From assembly GCA_945889005.1 (NCBI GenBank), contig CAMDBI010000012.1, forward strand, positions 1 to 64,000: DNA of 64,000 bases, read 5' to 3'. Under the pieces are notes generated by a model. The model was not told where the DNA came from. It searched no databases and was given only the letters and a program-made list of their open reading frames with translations. Source of the stretch: Bacteroides fragilis. GTDB taxonomy: Bacteria; Bacteroidota; Bacteroidia; Bacteroidales; DTGW01. A program made the position numbers and the translations under genes. Positions 45,475 through 54,400 of this stretch are shown here, piece after piece. Positions within the stretch are counted from its first letter, which is position 1. Each line of letters opens with the position of its first letter.

Positions 45475-47073
45475 ATGAGTACAGCAATAGAACAAAGTTA
45501 TATACACAACGGAAGCAAATACAAAGGTTTGCTTGGATGGCTAACAACGGTCGACCACAAGCGCATAGGGCTAATGTATTTGTATGCCGTAGTCGCGTTT
45601 TTCTTTATCGGAGGTTTGTTGGGTGGTGTTATGCGAACCGAATTACAATCGCCAGGAGAAGATTTTATTAGTCCTCAAATGTATAATGCTGTGTTTACTG
45701 TACATGGAGTAATCATGATTTTTTTGGTTGTTATTCCTGGCTTAACAGCCATATTCGGCAATTTCTTTCTGCCTTTGATGATTGGGGCTCGCGATGTTTC
45801 ATTTCCCCGTTTGAATTTACTATCGTTTTATCTGTATGTGATCGGTGCGATTTTTGCAGTTATATCATTATTTATGGGCGATGGTCCACCCGATACCGGT
45901 TGGACATTTTATGCACCTTACAGTACCACATCCCATACGAATGTTGTAGCAGCTGTAACAGCAGCATTTATATTAGGATTTTCGTCGATTCTTACAGGTG
46001 TCAATTTTATAGTAAGCATTCATCGACTTCGTTGTAAAGGAATGACATGGTTCAAAATGCCACTCTTTCCATGGTCGCTATATGCTACTGCTTGGATTCA
46101 AGTATTGGCAACCCCAATAGTTGGTATTACCTTGCTTATGATTATAGCCGAACGCTGGCTAAAGATTGGATTTTTCGATCCTAGTTTAGGGGGCGATCCT
46201 ATTTTGTACCAGCATTTGTTTTGGATATATTCACATCCGGCTGTGTATGTAATGATTTTGCCTGCTATGGGTGTTGTGTCTGAGATTATTCCAACATTTA
46301 GCCAACGTCGAATATTTGGTTACAAAGCCATAGCGCTTTCGAGTATTGCCATTGCAGCAGTTGGCTATCTGGTATGGGGACATCACATGTACACCTCTGG
46401 TATGAGCGATACAGCTCGTTGGGTGTTTAGCTTTCTTACCTTTATTGTTGCAGTACCAAGTGCTGTTAAGGTCTTTAACTGGATTGCAACTATGTACAAG
46501 GGTTCTATCGATGTAAAACCTCCATTTCTGTATGTCTTGTTTTTTATGTCGAACTTTCTAATTGGCGGTCTTACCGGTTTGATATTAGGCTCGCTAACAA
46601 CAGATATGTATGTGCACGACACTGCTTTTGTGGTAGCGCATTTTCATTACATCATATTTGGAGGAATGGGATTTGCCTTTATAGCAGCTATACATTATTG
46701 GTTTCCAAAGATGTGGGGTCGAATGTACAACATCCGTCGTGCCAACTGGGCTGCAGTAATAACATTTGTTGGGTTTCAAATCTTATATTTTCCACAGTTT
46801 ATAATAGGTATGCAGGGTATGCCGCGCCGATATTTCGACTATTTGCCCGAATATCATTGGGGACATGCACATTCGGGAATTGGAGCAATTGTTTTAGGAG
46901 TTGGGTTTATACTTATGATGTATAATTTTGCTCGTAGCAGCAAAAAAGGTGAAATTGCTTCCGAAAACCCATGGAATGGACTTACTCTGGAGTGGAAAAC
47001 CGCTTCGCCTCCAGTGTTCGAAAATTTCGAACAATTACCTGAAGTGACCGAAGGGCCTTATGAATATAAATAA
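45475..47073 (+). CDS. ctaD: cytochrome c oxidase subunit I, A2 subclass
   Basis: The 532-residue subunit has twelve membrane helices and all haem and CuB ligands: the helix II histidine in VFTVHGVIM, the CuB histidine in IYSHPAVYVMI, HHMYTSGM and VVAHFHYIIFGG. The proton-channel glutamate of the A1 type (HPEVY) is absent. Instead there is YSHPAV, the tyrosine-serine motif of the A2 subclass found in caa3 oxidases. It is the catalytic oxygen-reducing, proton-pumping subunit. Here subunits I, III and IV precede II. Confidence 0.96.
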   Translation: MSTAIEQSYIHNGSKYKGLLGWLTTVDHKRIGLMYLYAVVAFFFIGGLLGGVMRTELQSPGEDFISPQMYNAVFTVHGVIMIFLVVIPGLTAIFGNFFLPLMIGARDVSFPRLNLLSFYLYVIGAIFAVISLFMGDGPPDTGWTFYAPYSTTSHTNVVAAVTAAFILGFSSILTGVNFIVSIHRLRCKGMTWFKMPLFPWSLYATAWIQVLATPIVGITLLMIIAERWLKIGFFDPSLGGDPILYQHLFWIYSHPAVYVMILPAMGVVSEIIPTFSQRRIFGYKAIALSSIAIAAVGYLVWGHHMYTSGMSDTARWVFSFLTFIVAVPSAVKVFNWIATMYKGSIDVKPPFLYVLFFMSNFLIGGLTGLILGSLTTDMYVHDTAFVVAHFHYIIFGGMGFAFIAAIHYWFPKMWGRMYNIRRANWAAVITFVGFQILYFPQFIIGMQGMPRRYFDYLPEYHWGHAHSGIGAIVLGVGFILMMYNFARSSKKGEIASENPWNGLTLEWKTASPPVFENFEQLPEVTEGPYEYK

Positions 47074-47116
47074 ATGTGAAAATTACGAATGTGGAAATTT
47101 GCAAATGAATAAAATG
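47069..47116. repeat. octamer tandem array (AATAAATG/TGAAAATT type, six units)
   Basis: Six 8-bp units (AATAAATG, TGAAAATT, ACGAATGT, GGAAATTT, GCAAATGA, ATAAAATG) start at the subunit I stop codon and end 10 bp before the subunit III start. They are the same loose family as at 43203-43258 and 49157-49196. Confidence 0.65.
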
Positions 47117-47126
47117 TAAAAAAGAT

Positions 47127-47741
47127 ATGTCATCAGAAATTCATCACGACGAACACCGCGACGATTACGGTTCAAAGCTGGGAATGTGGATTTTTATTTT
47201 TTCAGAATTGTTTTTCTTTTCCGGACTTTTTATTGTTTATGCTGTTTTTAGATCGAAATATCTCGACGATTTTCATATAGCTTCGTCGCAGCTCAATGTT
47301 TTTGTTGGATCGCTCAATACGGTCATACTCATGTTTAGTAGTATGACTATTACTATGGCTATTACTGCAATGCAAAAAAACAATTTGAAACTTTCGCGTA
47401 ATTTAACTGGGATTACACTATTGCTTGGTATTATATTTTTGATTAACAAATACTTTGAATGGGCTCATAAAATCGAGCTTGGTTTATACCCGGGTTCTGA
47501 AATAATGCTCACACTCAAACACGGGCAAATCATGTTTTTCGGGCTTTATTATTTTATGACCGGCTTACATGCTTTGCATATACTTATTGGACTTGTATTG
47601 CTCACGATTGTTTACGTTCGAATAGGTAACAAGACAATAGATCAAAATAAATATGCATTGCTCGAAAATTCGTCGCTTTACTGGCATTTGGTCGATGTAA
47701 TATGGATTTTTTTGTTTCCGTTGTTGTATTTGATAAATTAG
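47127..47741 (+). CDS. ctaE: cytochrome c oxidase subunit III
   Basis: The 204-residue protein has five membrane helices and the bacterial subunit III pattern (GSKLGMWIFIFSELFFFSGLFIVYAVF; HLVDVIWIFLFPLLY). It stabilises the catalytic core. The 85-bp gap to the next start holds a palindromic REP-like repeat. Confidence 0.94.
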   Translation: MSSEIHHDEHRDDYGSKLGMWIFIFSELFFFSGLFIVYAVFRSKYLDDFHIASSQLNVFVGSLNTVILMFSSMTITMAITAMQKNNLKLSRNLTGITLLLGIIFLINKYFEWAHKIELGLYPGSEIMLTLKHGQIMFFGLYYFMTGLHALHILIGLVLLTIVYVRIGNKTIDQNKYALLENSSLYWHLVDVIWIFLFPLLYLIN

Positions 47742-47760
47742 TGCAATTAAATTATAAAGT

Positions 47761-47850
47761 TTCGGTTAAAGCTAAATATAGCACATTTCATTGCCGGAGG
47801 TTTAAACTTACGGCAATGAATATTAAATGATTGCGGGCTTTAGCCCGAAA
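47761..47850. repeat. REP-like element with two palindromes
   Basis: A perfect 10-bp inverted repeat TTCATTGCCG (47787-47796) / CGGCAATGAA (47811-47820) encloses the palindrome GTTTAAAC. A second hairpin CGGGCT/AGCCCG with a 2-nt loop follows at 47834-47847. The sequence differs from the 7/8-bp arrays and looks like a REP-type interspersed element. A T-run typical of a terminator is missing. Confidence 0.75.
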
Positions 47851-47877
47851 TATAATAAATTATTGAAAATTAATAAT

Positions 47878-48156
47878 ATGGATACACATCAAATAACATC
47901 ATACCGAACCAATGCATTTGTATTGGTTGTGCTTTTGGCATTGTTGGCTATAAATTTATTTTTAGCGGTTGTCGATCTTGGAAAGTGGAACCTATTGGCC
48001 ATATTATTGTTGGCATCGGTTCAGGTAACAATAGTTCTCAATTGGTTCATGCATCTCAATCAGGCTCGTTGGTATTTAAAAGTAATGGCGGGGGCTGTTT
48101 TTTTGCTCATTGGAATTGTTATTGTAATTACTTTTTTCGATTATTTGTTGAGATAA
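47878..48156 (+). CDS. cytochrome c oxidase subunit IV (CtaF-like)
   Basis: From ATG 47878 the protein has about 92 residues and three membrane helices, as in caa3-type oxidase subunit IV (COX4_pro/CtaF). The opening MDTHQITSYRTN and the NWFMHLNQARWYLKV stretch are characteristic. The frame is open 51 bp further upstream, but those codons are part of the REP-like element, so the later ATG is preferred. It supports assembly of the oxidase. Confidence 0.88.
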   Translation: MDTHQITSYRTNAFVLVVLLALLAINLFLAVVDLGKWNLLAILLLASVQVTIVLNWFMHLNQARWYLKVMAGAVFLLIGIVIVITFFDYLLR

Positions 48157-48164
48157 AAATTATA

Positions 48165-48188
48165 AACACAGAGACACAGAGGCACAGA
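48165..48188. repeat. three octamers (ACACAGAG type)
   Basis: AACACAGA, GACACAGA and GGCACAGA run with an exact 8-bp period between the subunit IV and II genes. It is the third octamer family in this operon and resembles the complement of the decamer repeat at 4002-4031. Confidence 0.7.
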
Positions 48189-48228
48189 GCAAATCTCAAG
48201 TGCTTGTCTTTTACATAAGATCTGAAAT

Positions 48229-49155
48229 ATGATGGATTTTCAAAGAGCTTCGAATTTGGCAGAGGGAATAGATAAATCGTTTTATCTAATTATTGGTATA
48301 GACATTTTCTTTTTTGTGCTACTGATAACACTGATGTTGATTTTTGTATTTCGATATAGTAGAAAGCGACATCCCAAGGCCGTTCAAATTAAAGAGCACG
48401 CTTGGTTGGAATTGACTTGGCTTATTGTGCCTTTGATATTGGTATTGTTTATGTTTTTTTATACCTACAAAAAATATTTGCCTACCCGCAATGTGCCTAA
48501 AGATGCTATGAATATTACAGCGATAGCTCGTATGTGGAGTTGGGAATTTGTGTATGCCAATGGCAAAAGTTCCGATAAATTGTATTTGCCCATTAATAAG
48601 GCCGTAAAACTCAATCTTAAAGCAACAGATGTAGTTCACAGTATTTACATCCCAGCATTTAGATTGAAAGAAGATATGGTTCCGGGCAAAGACGACAATT
48701 ATATGTGGTTTATCCCTACACGTAAAGATACCTTCGAGGTTTTTTGTACCGAATACTGTGGGGTTCGGCATGCATATATGTTAACTAAGGCTATTGTAAT
48801 CGATTCAACATCTTTTAGCGAATGGCTTGCTAATGTTGAAATTAAAAAAGGGAAAGACCAACTGCCAGGGTTCGAATTGTTGAAAAATAATTCATGTATC
48901 GGTTGTCATTCGACCGATGGTTCGAGGCTAGTTGGCCCTAGCTTTAAAGATATATTTGGACAAGAACGATTGGTTGAAACACCATTGGGAGAAAAAAAAG
49001 TGATAGTAGACAAGGTTTATATCAAAAGAGCCATTATCGACCCCGATGCTGAACTTGTAAAAGGCTATAACAAAGGACTCATGCGTACATATAAAGATGT
49101 ACTGAAGGAAGAAGATTTGGATAAAATTGTTGAGTATTTGAAAGCGAAGGAGTAG
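48229..49155 (+). CDS. ctaC: cytochrome c oxidase subunit II with fused cytochrome c domain
   Basis: The 308-residue subunit has two N-terminal membrane helices and a periplasmic CuA domain with DVVHSIYIPAF and FCTEYCGVRHAYM (ligand cysteines from about residue 173, plus His and Met). A C-terminal cytochrome c domain carries CIGCHSTDG (about residue 223). The fusion defines a caa3-type oxidase that accepts electrons directly at its own haem c. A second ATG at 48232 is equally possible as start. Confidence 0.95.
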   Translation: MMDFQRASNLAEGIDKSFYLIIGIDIFFFVLLITLMLIFVFRYSRKRHPKAVQIKEHAWLELTWLIVPLILVLFMFFYTYKKYLPTRNVPKDAMNITAIARMWSWEFVYANGKSSDKLYLPINKAVKLNLKATDVVHSIYIPAFRLKEDMVPGKDDNYMWFIPTRKDTFEVFCTEYCGVRHAYMLTKAIVIDSTSFSEWLANVEIKKGKDQLPGFELLKNNSCIGCHSTDGSRLVGPSFKDIFGQERLVETPLGEKKVIVDKVYIKRAIIDPDAELVKGYNKGLMRTYKDVLKEEDLDKIVEYLKAKE

Positions 49156-49156
49156 A

Positions 49157-49196
49157 AATAAATTTGAAAATGGACAAATTTGAAAATTTGAAAATG
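49157..49196. repeat. octamer tandem array (TGAAAATT type, five units)
   Basis: AATAAATT, TGAAAATG, GACAAATT, TGAAAATT and TGAAAATG run with an exact 8-bp period between the subunit II stop and the heme O synthase start, which lies in the last unit. Confidence 0.8.
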
Positions 49197-50042
49197 AATG
49201 GAGGTTTTTGGCTTGTTGGTTATCAGTATTTGAAGCTTTCAAAATGGGTTCTTTCTGTAGCCATCACATTTTCGGCAGTGGTAGGATTTTATCTTAACAA
49301 TGAAGCATTCTCGGGCAATATTTGGTTTCTAATTGCTGGAGTGTTTTTACTTTCGTCGGGGGCATCGGCCATAAACCAATATGTGGAACGTGCGCAGGAT
49401 AGCATAATGACAAGAACCCGAAATAGGCCTTTACCATCTGGAGCAATTTCGCCAAATGAAGCTTTAATATTTAGTTTTATAACTATAGTAATAGGAACAA
49501 CCTTGTTGACGCAAATAAGCATTGTTGCAACGTTGCTAGGTATTGCCAATGTGGTACTCTACGATTTTGTATATACACCACTCAAATATCGTAGCCAATT
49601 TGCCATATTGGCGGGTGGTTTGGTAGGTGCAATACCTCCCCTTATGGGTTGGTATGCTTCGGGAGCTATTGGTCTGGAAAGTAGCATAGTTGTTTTTGCT
49701 ACTTTTATGTTTGTGTGGCAGATTCCGCATTTTTTTTTATTACTAATAAAATATCGCAAGGAATACGAATTGGTCAATACCGTAACAGTTTTTAGAAATA
49801 ACGAAGAGAAAGCCCCTCTCATGTTTTTTATCTGGTTTTTAGCCACCTGTATTGTTTCGTTTATGTTTCCATTGTTAGGAATATTGAGTTTTGCAAAAAC
49901 AATATTTCTTTATGTCATAAATATTGGGCTTATAGCGCTTTTTGCCCTTCAATTGTATGTACAACCGATTAAAATACCTGCATTTGTTTACATGAGTTTA
50001 CATTTATTCCTGCTTTTTCACTTTATTTTACTCATACTATAA
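49194..50042 (+). CDS. ctaB: protoheme IX farnesyltransferase (heme O synthase)
   Basis: The UbiA-family prenyltransferase has about 282 residues and eight to nine membrane helices. The first allylic-diphosphate motif reads NQYVERAQDSIMTRTRNRP (Glu in place of the usual first Asp), and the second region is YDFVYTPLKYRSQ, then GAIPPLMGW. It farnesylates haem B to haem O for the oxidase encoded upstream. The start is uncertain: TTG 49164 and ATG 49170 give N-termini encoded by the octamer array (MDKFENLK), so ATG 49194 (MNGGFWLV) is preferred. No heme A synthase is present in the window. Confidence 0.92.
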   Translation: MNGGFWLVGYQYLKLSKWVLSVAITFSAVVGFYLNNEAFSGNIWFLIAGVFLLSSGASAINQYVERAQDSIMTRTRNRPLPSGAISPNEALIFSFITIVIGTTLLTQISIVATLLGIANVVLYDFVYTPLKYRSQFAILAGGLVGAIPPLMGWYASGAIGLESSIVVFATFMFVWQIPHFFLLLIKYRKEYELVNTVTVFRNNEEKAPLMFFIWFLATCIVSFMFPLLGILSFAKTIFLYVINIGLIALFALQLYVQPIKIPAFVYMSLHLFLLFHFILLIL

Positions 50043-50101
50043 ATTAAATTGTTTAGTCGAGTATATTTCATAAATTAGTGCCGATAAAACAATCGGTTAG
50101 T

Positions 50102-51235
50102 ATGTTTTTGCAATACATAACTTTTTTTTCGACATTAAATTTTTTGATACTCGCTGGCATTCTTTTAATAAAAAAATCGCCAATCAAACGAGCCAACAAC
50201 TATTTAGGCATCACTTTCCTGATGATGGCACTTTATAGTCTATCTACCTTTTATTTGCACAATGCAACACTCGATCAAAATATTTTATTTCTTAAATACT
50301 TTATACCCTTAGATTATACGATTGCCATGCTCATGGGGCCGGGTATTTATTTGTACTTGCAGATTATTTTGAACAAAGAGGTGTCGATACGTAGAGGAAA
50401 AATATGCTTACACGCCATTCCGGCCCTTCCCGCTTTATTATTTGCTGCATATTTTATGTCATTGCCTTCGGAAATTCGCATAGATAAGCTTATACATAAT
50501 TTCGAATCGCTTATGTGGGAAGGCAGTATACTCAATGGTTTGTTTTATATACAGATGACAACCTACTTGTTTGTATGTTACTCAATAATATCAAAACAAT
50601 TAAATATTTCAAAAGTAATTGTAAATGAGTCAGTTGTATTAGGTATTTCGTGGCTCAAAACATTTTTTTTGCTCGACATTGTAATGATGTTGAGTACAGC
50701 ACCTGCAAGTTTACTCATTGCCAACGATTACATTAATACCATCATTGCTCTTACAGTAATGAATGTTCAGTTTATTTATATTTTTATAAAATCGGCATGG
50801 TTGCCGGGTCTATATCCTTTAGAACTAACAACAGTTCCTGTCGAAAGCGACAACAAACCACAACAAGCACAAGAGCCGGCACTCAAAATTGACGACAAGC
50901 TAGCCGATTGTTATTTCGAAAGGCTTTTAACTTATGTAGAAACTCAAAAAGCATACTTAGATAAGGAGTGTAGCTTGCAAAGCCTTGCCAATGGTGCCGA
51001 AATTCCGCAACATCACCTTTCAAATATCCTGAACAACCGCTTAAACAAAAATTTTTTTGACTTTATAAACGAATACCGGGTCGAAGAAGCAAAAAAAATG
51101 CTCTCAGATAGGGGCAATAAACAGCTAACCATCGAGGCTATTGGTTTTGAATGTGGATTTGGCTCTAAAACCAGTTTCAACAAGGCATTCAAAAAATATA
51201 CCAATCAAACTCCCTCCGAATATCGACTTTCCTAG
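50102..51235 (+). CDS. membrane-anchored AraC-family transcriptional regulator
   Basis: The protein has about 377 residues. The first 235 or so contain six to seven membrane helices (FLQYITFFSTLNFLILAGILL; DYTIAMLMGPGIYLYLQII). A short linker follows, then a C-terminal AraC helix-turn-helix domain (about 270-377) with LANGAEIPQHHLSNIL and IGFECGFGSKTSFNKAFKKY. This plan, common in Bacteroidota, suggests direct membrane sensing. A GTG at 50078 is possible, but ATG 50102 starts at the first helix. It could control the giant surface protein 216 bp downstream. Confidence 0.9.
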   Translation: MFLQYITFFSTLNFLILAGILLIKKSPIKRANNYLGITFLMMALYSLSTFYLHNATLDQNILFLKYFIPLDYTIAMLMGPGIYLYLQIILNKEVSIRRGKICLHAIPALPALLFAAYFMSLPSEIRIDKLIHNFESLMWEGSILNGLFYIQMTTYLFVCYSIISKQLNISKVIVNESVVLGISWLKTFFLLDIVMMLSTAPASLLIANDYINTIIALTVMNVQFIYIFIKSAWLPGLYPLELTTVPVESDNKPQQAQEPALKIDDKLADCYFERLLTYVETQKAYLDKECSLQSLANGAEIPQHHLSNILNNRLNKNFFDFINEYRVEEAKKMLSDRGNKQLTIEAIGFECGFGSKTSFNKAFKKYTNQTPSEYRLS

Positions 51236-51451
51236 TAGCCCAAAAAAACATCATTCAAAAGGCAAAAAACATGTGCGACTTTATAATTTCGCACAGTTAT
51301 TTATTATCTGAAAACTATCTTTGCTTGTTATAGTGCTTTTTACTGGCAATGTTAGTTGTGCGATAAAACTTTTTATCTGCAAAGAAATAGCAAAGGCACT
51401 TTTTTCCGACTATGTGTATACTATGAAACTTAAGATTTAAATAAAAAATTT

Positions 51452-54400
51452 ATGAGAAATTTTACCAAAACCTTATCCCTATTATTGGGAATTTTATGGA
51501 GTGCTTCAACCCTAAGCGCACAAACGCCGGGCAATTGCCTGGCGTTTGATGGTATCAACGATTACATTACTCTGCCATCAAATGCAGCATTAAACTTTAG
51601 TGGCTCGTCGTCATTTACCATTGCTGCTTGGGTTTATCCTGTTACTGGTAACGCTGCACTACTCCTTAAACAGGGTGTTATTAGGTATAATGTGCAGTAT
51701 GCATTTCATATAAGTGGTTCTAAAGTTTTTTTTAATACTGACGTACTTAATGCTAATGGTTGGCAAGTATTTTCTTCAAATGCTTTTATACCTAACAATC
51801 AATGGACTCATATTGCTGTTGTAAAAAATGGTTCTAGTGTTTCAATATATATTAATGGACAATTAGATGGAACAAATACGTTAGATGCAAATCATACAAA
51901 TGCTACCGCATCATCAGGCGCTGTTAGTGTTGGTGGCAATAATGGATGGATAAGTAATACTCCTCAAAAACTCGATGAAGTAAGCATTTGGAGTAAAGCA
52001 TTTTCGCTTTCAGAAATACAAGGATTATATGCAGTAGCACCAACTGGCTCAGAAACAGGCCTAATAGCTGCTTACAATTTTAGCAGTTCTAATGGTACAG
52101 TTTTAACAGATATTTCTCCAAATGCAATAAATGGAACACTTACCAATTTTGCTTTAAGCGGTTCGGCTTCTAATTGGACTCTAGCTTGGAGGGCATTGCC
52201 GGCTAATAATATTAGCAAAACGGGCTTTACTGCAAACTGGCCAGATGTTGCTGGGGCTACCAACTACCGAATTGATATTTCGGACAAAAGCGATTTCAGT
52301 AACTTAATTGTAAACAATGCCAATGCCGGAACAAATTTAAACTATATAGCAACCGGTTTAACAGCCAATATACATTATTACCGTGTACGATATGTTGATG
52401 CAAATGGCATTAGTGAAAATACACAAGCTGTTAAAATTGAAATAGCCCCGGGCAACTGTTTAGAATTCGATGGTGTTGATGATGTTGTAAGCTGCGGTGT
52501 ACAAAACCCCACAACTTTTACTATGGAAGCTTGGTTTAATGCGTCGGTTAACAGCCGCGACCAGGCAATTTTATCAACATTCAACGAAAGTTCTTATGCT
52601 GGTTGCGAATTGCATTTAGGCGCTAATGGAATAATGTATTTTACAATAAAAGGAACAGCTAATGTTGATGTGCCAACTTCTGCTGCAATTCAGCCCAACA
52701 CATGGAACCACGTTGCTGTTACTTACAACGGAAGCAATGTAATTGTTTATATCAATGGAATTTTAAGTGGTACAGCTCAAGTAACTGGTTATGTTCCCGG
52801 CAGCAGCAATCTCAAAATTGGTCAGCGATCTGTTAATGTTACTGCATCAATATTTAAAGGTAAAATTGACGAAGTGCGGGTTTGGAATATTGCCCGAACA
52901 GAATCAGACATACAGCAAAGCATGTTCAAAGAACTTGTAGGGAACGAAGCAGGCTTACTATCATACTATAATTTTAACCAAACAAGCGGTTTGGTACTTA
53001 ACGAGGCTAAAGGTGCTTATGTGGGAACTATTGCTAGCTTTCCAACATGGACTTCATCAGCAGTATTTTGTCCTTTTGTAAATGATGCAAACAATATACG
53101 CCCATCGGGCTTTACTGCAAATTGGGTACCTTATTTAAATGCTACAACTTATAAAATTGATGTTGATGATAATAGCGACTTTACATCACCCTTAATTACT
53201 GATTTTGATTGTGGCAATGTAACTACAAAGAATATACCAGTACCACTTTCAGAGGGTATTAACTATTATTATCGTATCAGAGCAGTAACAGCTAACGGCA
53301 CAAGCAGCAATTCCGAAGCAAAATTGTTTGCTTTAACACCTCAAAATGCACTTGCCTTTGATGGGGCAAATGATTATGTTTTTGTTCCGCAAATAGCAGT
53401 TAATTTGAACGAAATAACAATTGAAACATGGATTAACCTTACATTAGGTAGTACAGGTGCAGCTGGTATGTATGGTATTTTTAATACAGATGCGTGGGTC
53501 GATCGTTCGCTTCATTACCAGATAAATACTGCAGGGGTTCAATTTGCATTACACGGAAACAGTGTTCATCCCACTTTTCCTTATCTATTTTCGCCCAATA
53601 CATGGTATCATACAGCTGTTACTTTTAGTAGTACAACTAAAGATGCTAAGTTTTATGTTAATGGCACACTTGTTCAGACTGTCAATATACCAGTAACAAC
53701 TTTGGTAAATTTATACAATGCAAGTATTGGTTGCTGGCATAACCCTGGAGTTAGTATTAACAGGTTCTTCAATGGTAAAATGGACGATTACCGCATTTGG
53801 AACAAAGCATTATCGCAAGCCGAAATACAAGCTCGTATGAACAGCGGGTTAACAGGTAGCGAGGCAAACCTATTGCTCTATTTTAATTTCAATCAAGGTA
53901 TTGCATTCGACAACAATGCCGCGCTCAATAAATTACTTGATGCTTCGTATCGCAAACAAATAGGCACTTTAACCAACTTCGACCTTTCGGGTTCGGTATC
54001 AAATTATGTGAATGGTTTTGATGCTCCCATTGTTTACAATGCCACCAATGTAACTTCAACCGGGTTTACAGCAAATATAAAAGCTGTAGCAGGTGCAACC
54101 AAATACCGCATTGATGTATCGGATAAAAAAGATTTTAGCACCTTATTAATTAATAGTTACGATGCCGGAACGAATACCAATGTAGCACTAAGCTTAGCTC
54201 TAAAGCCCGGTGTTAATTATTATTACCGTGCGCGTTACGAAGCTGCAACAGGCGAGAGCTATAACTCGAATGTAAACCCATTTATGCTGCAAGCCGGCAA
54301 TGCCATTGCAATGGATGGAGCCAATGACTACGTAAATATTTCTAACCGCAATTGGAACTTGTCGAAAGTTACTCTTGAAACCTGGGTGTATTGTAATGTA

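Noticed and set aside
45136-45507. Minus-strand ORF of 123 residues with repeated LLIYSSTH-like peptides
   Set aside because: It is the translation of the GAGTAGAT array plus antisense of the sco end. An 8-bp unit makes 24 bp every three units, so any frame stays open without coding.
51273-51294. Riboswitch or leader element upstream of the giant gene
   Set aside because: Only two short hairpins (51273-51294, 51362-51377), without a T-run or known riboswitch core.
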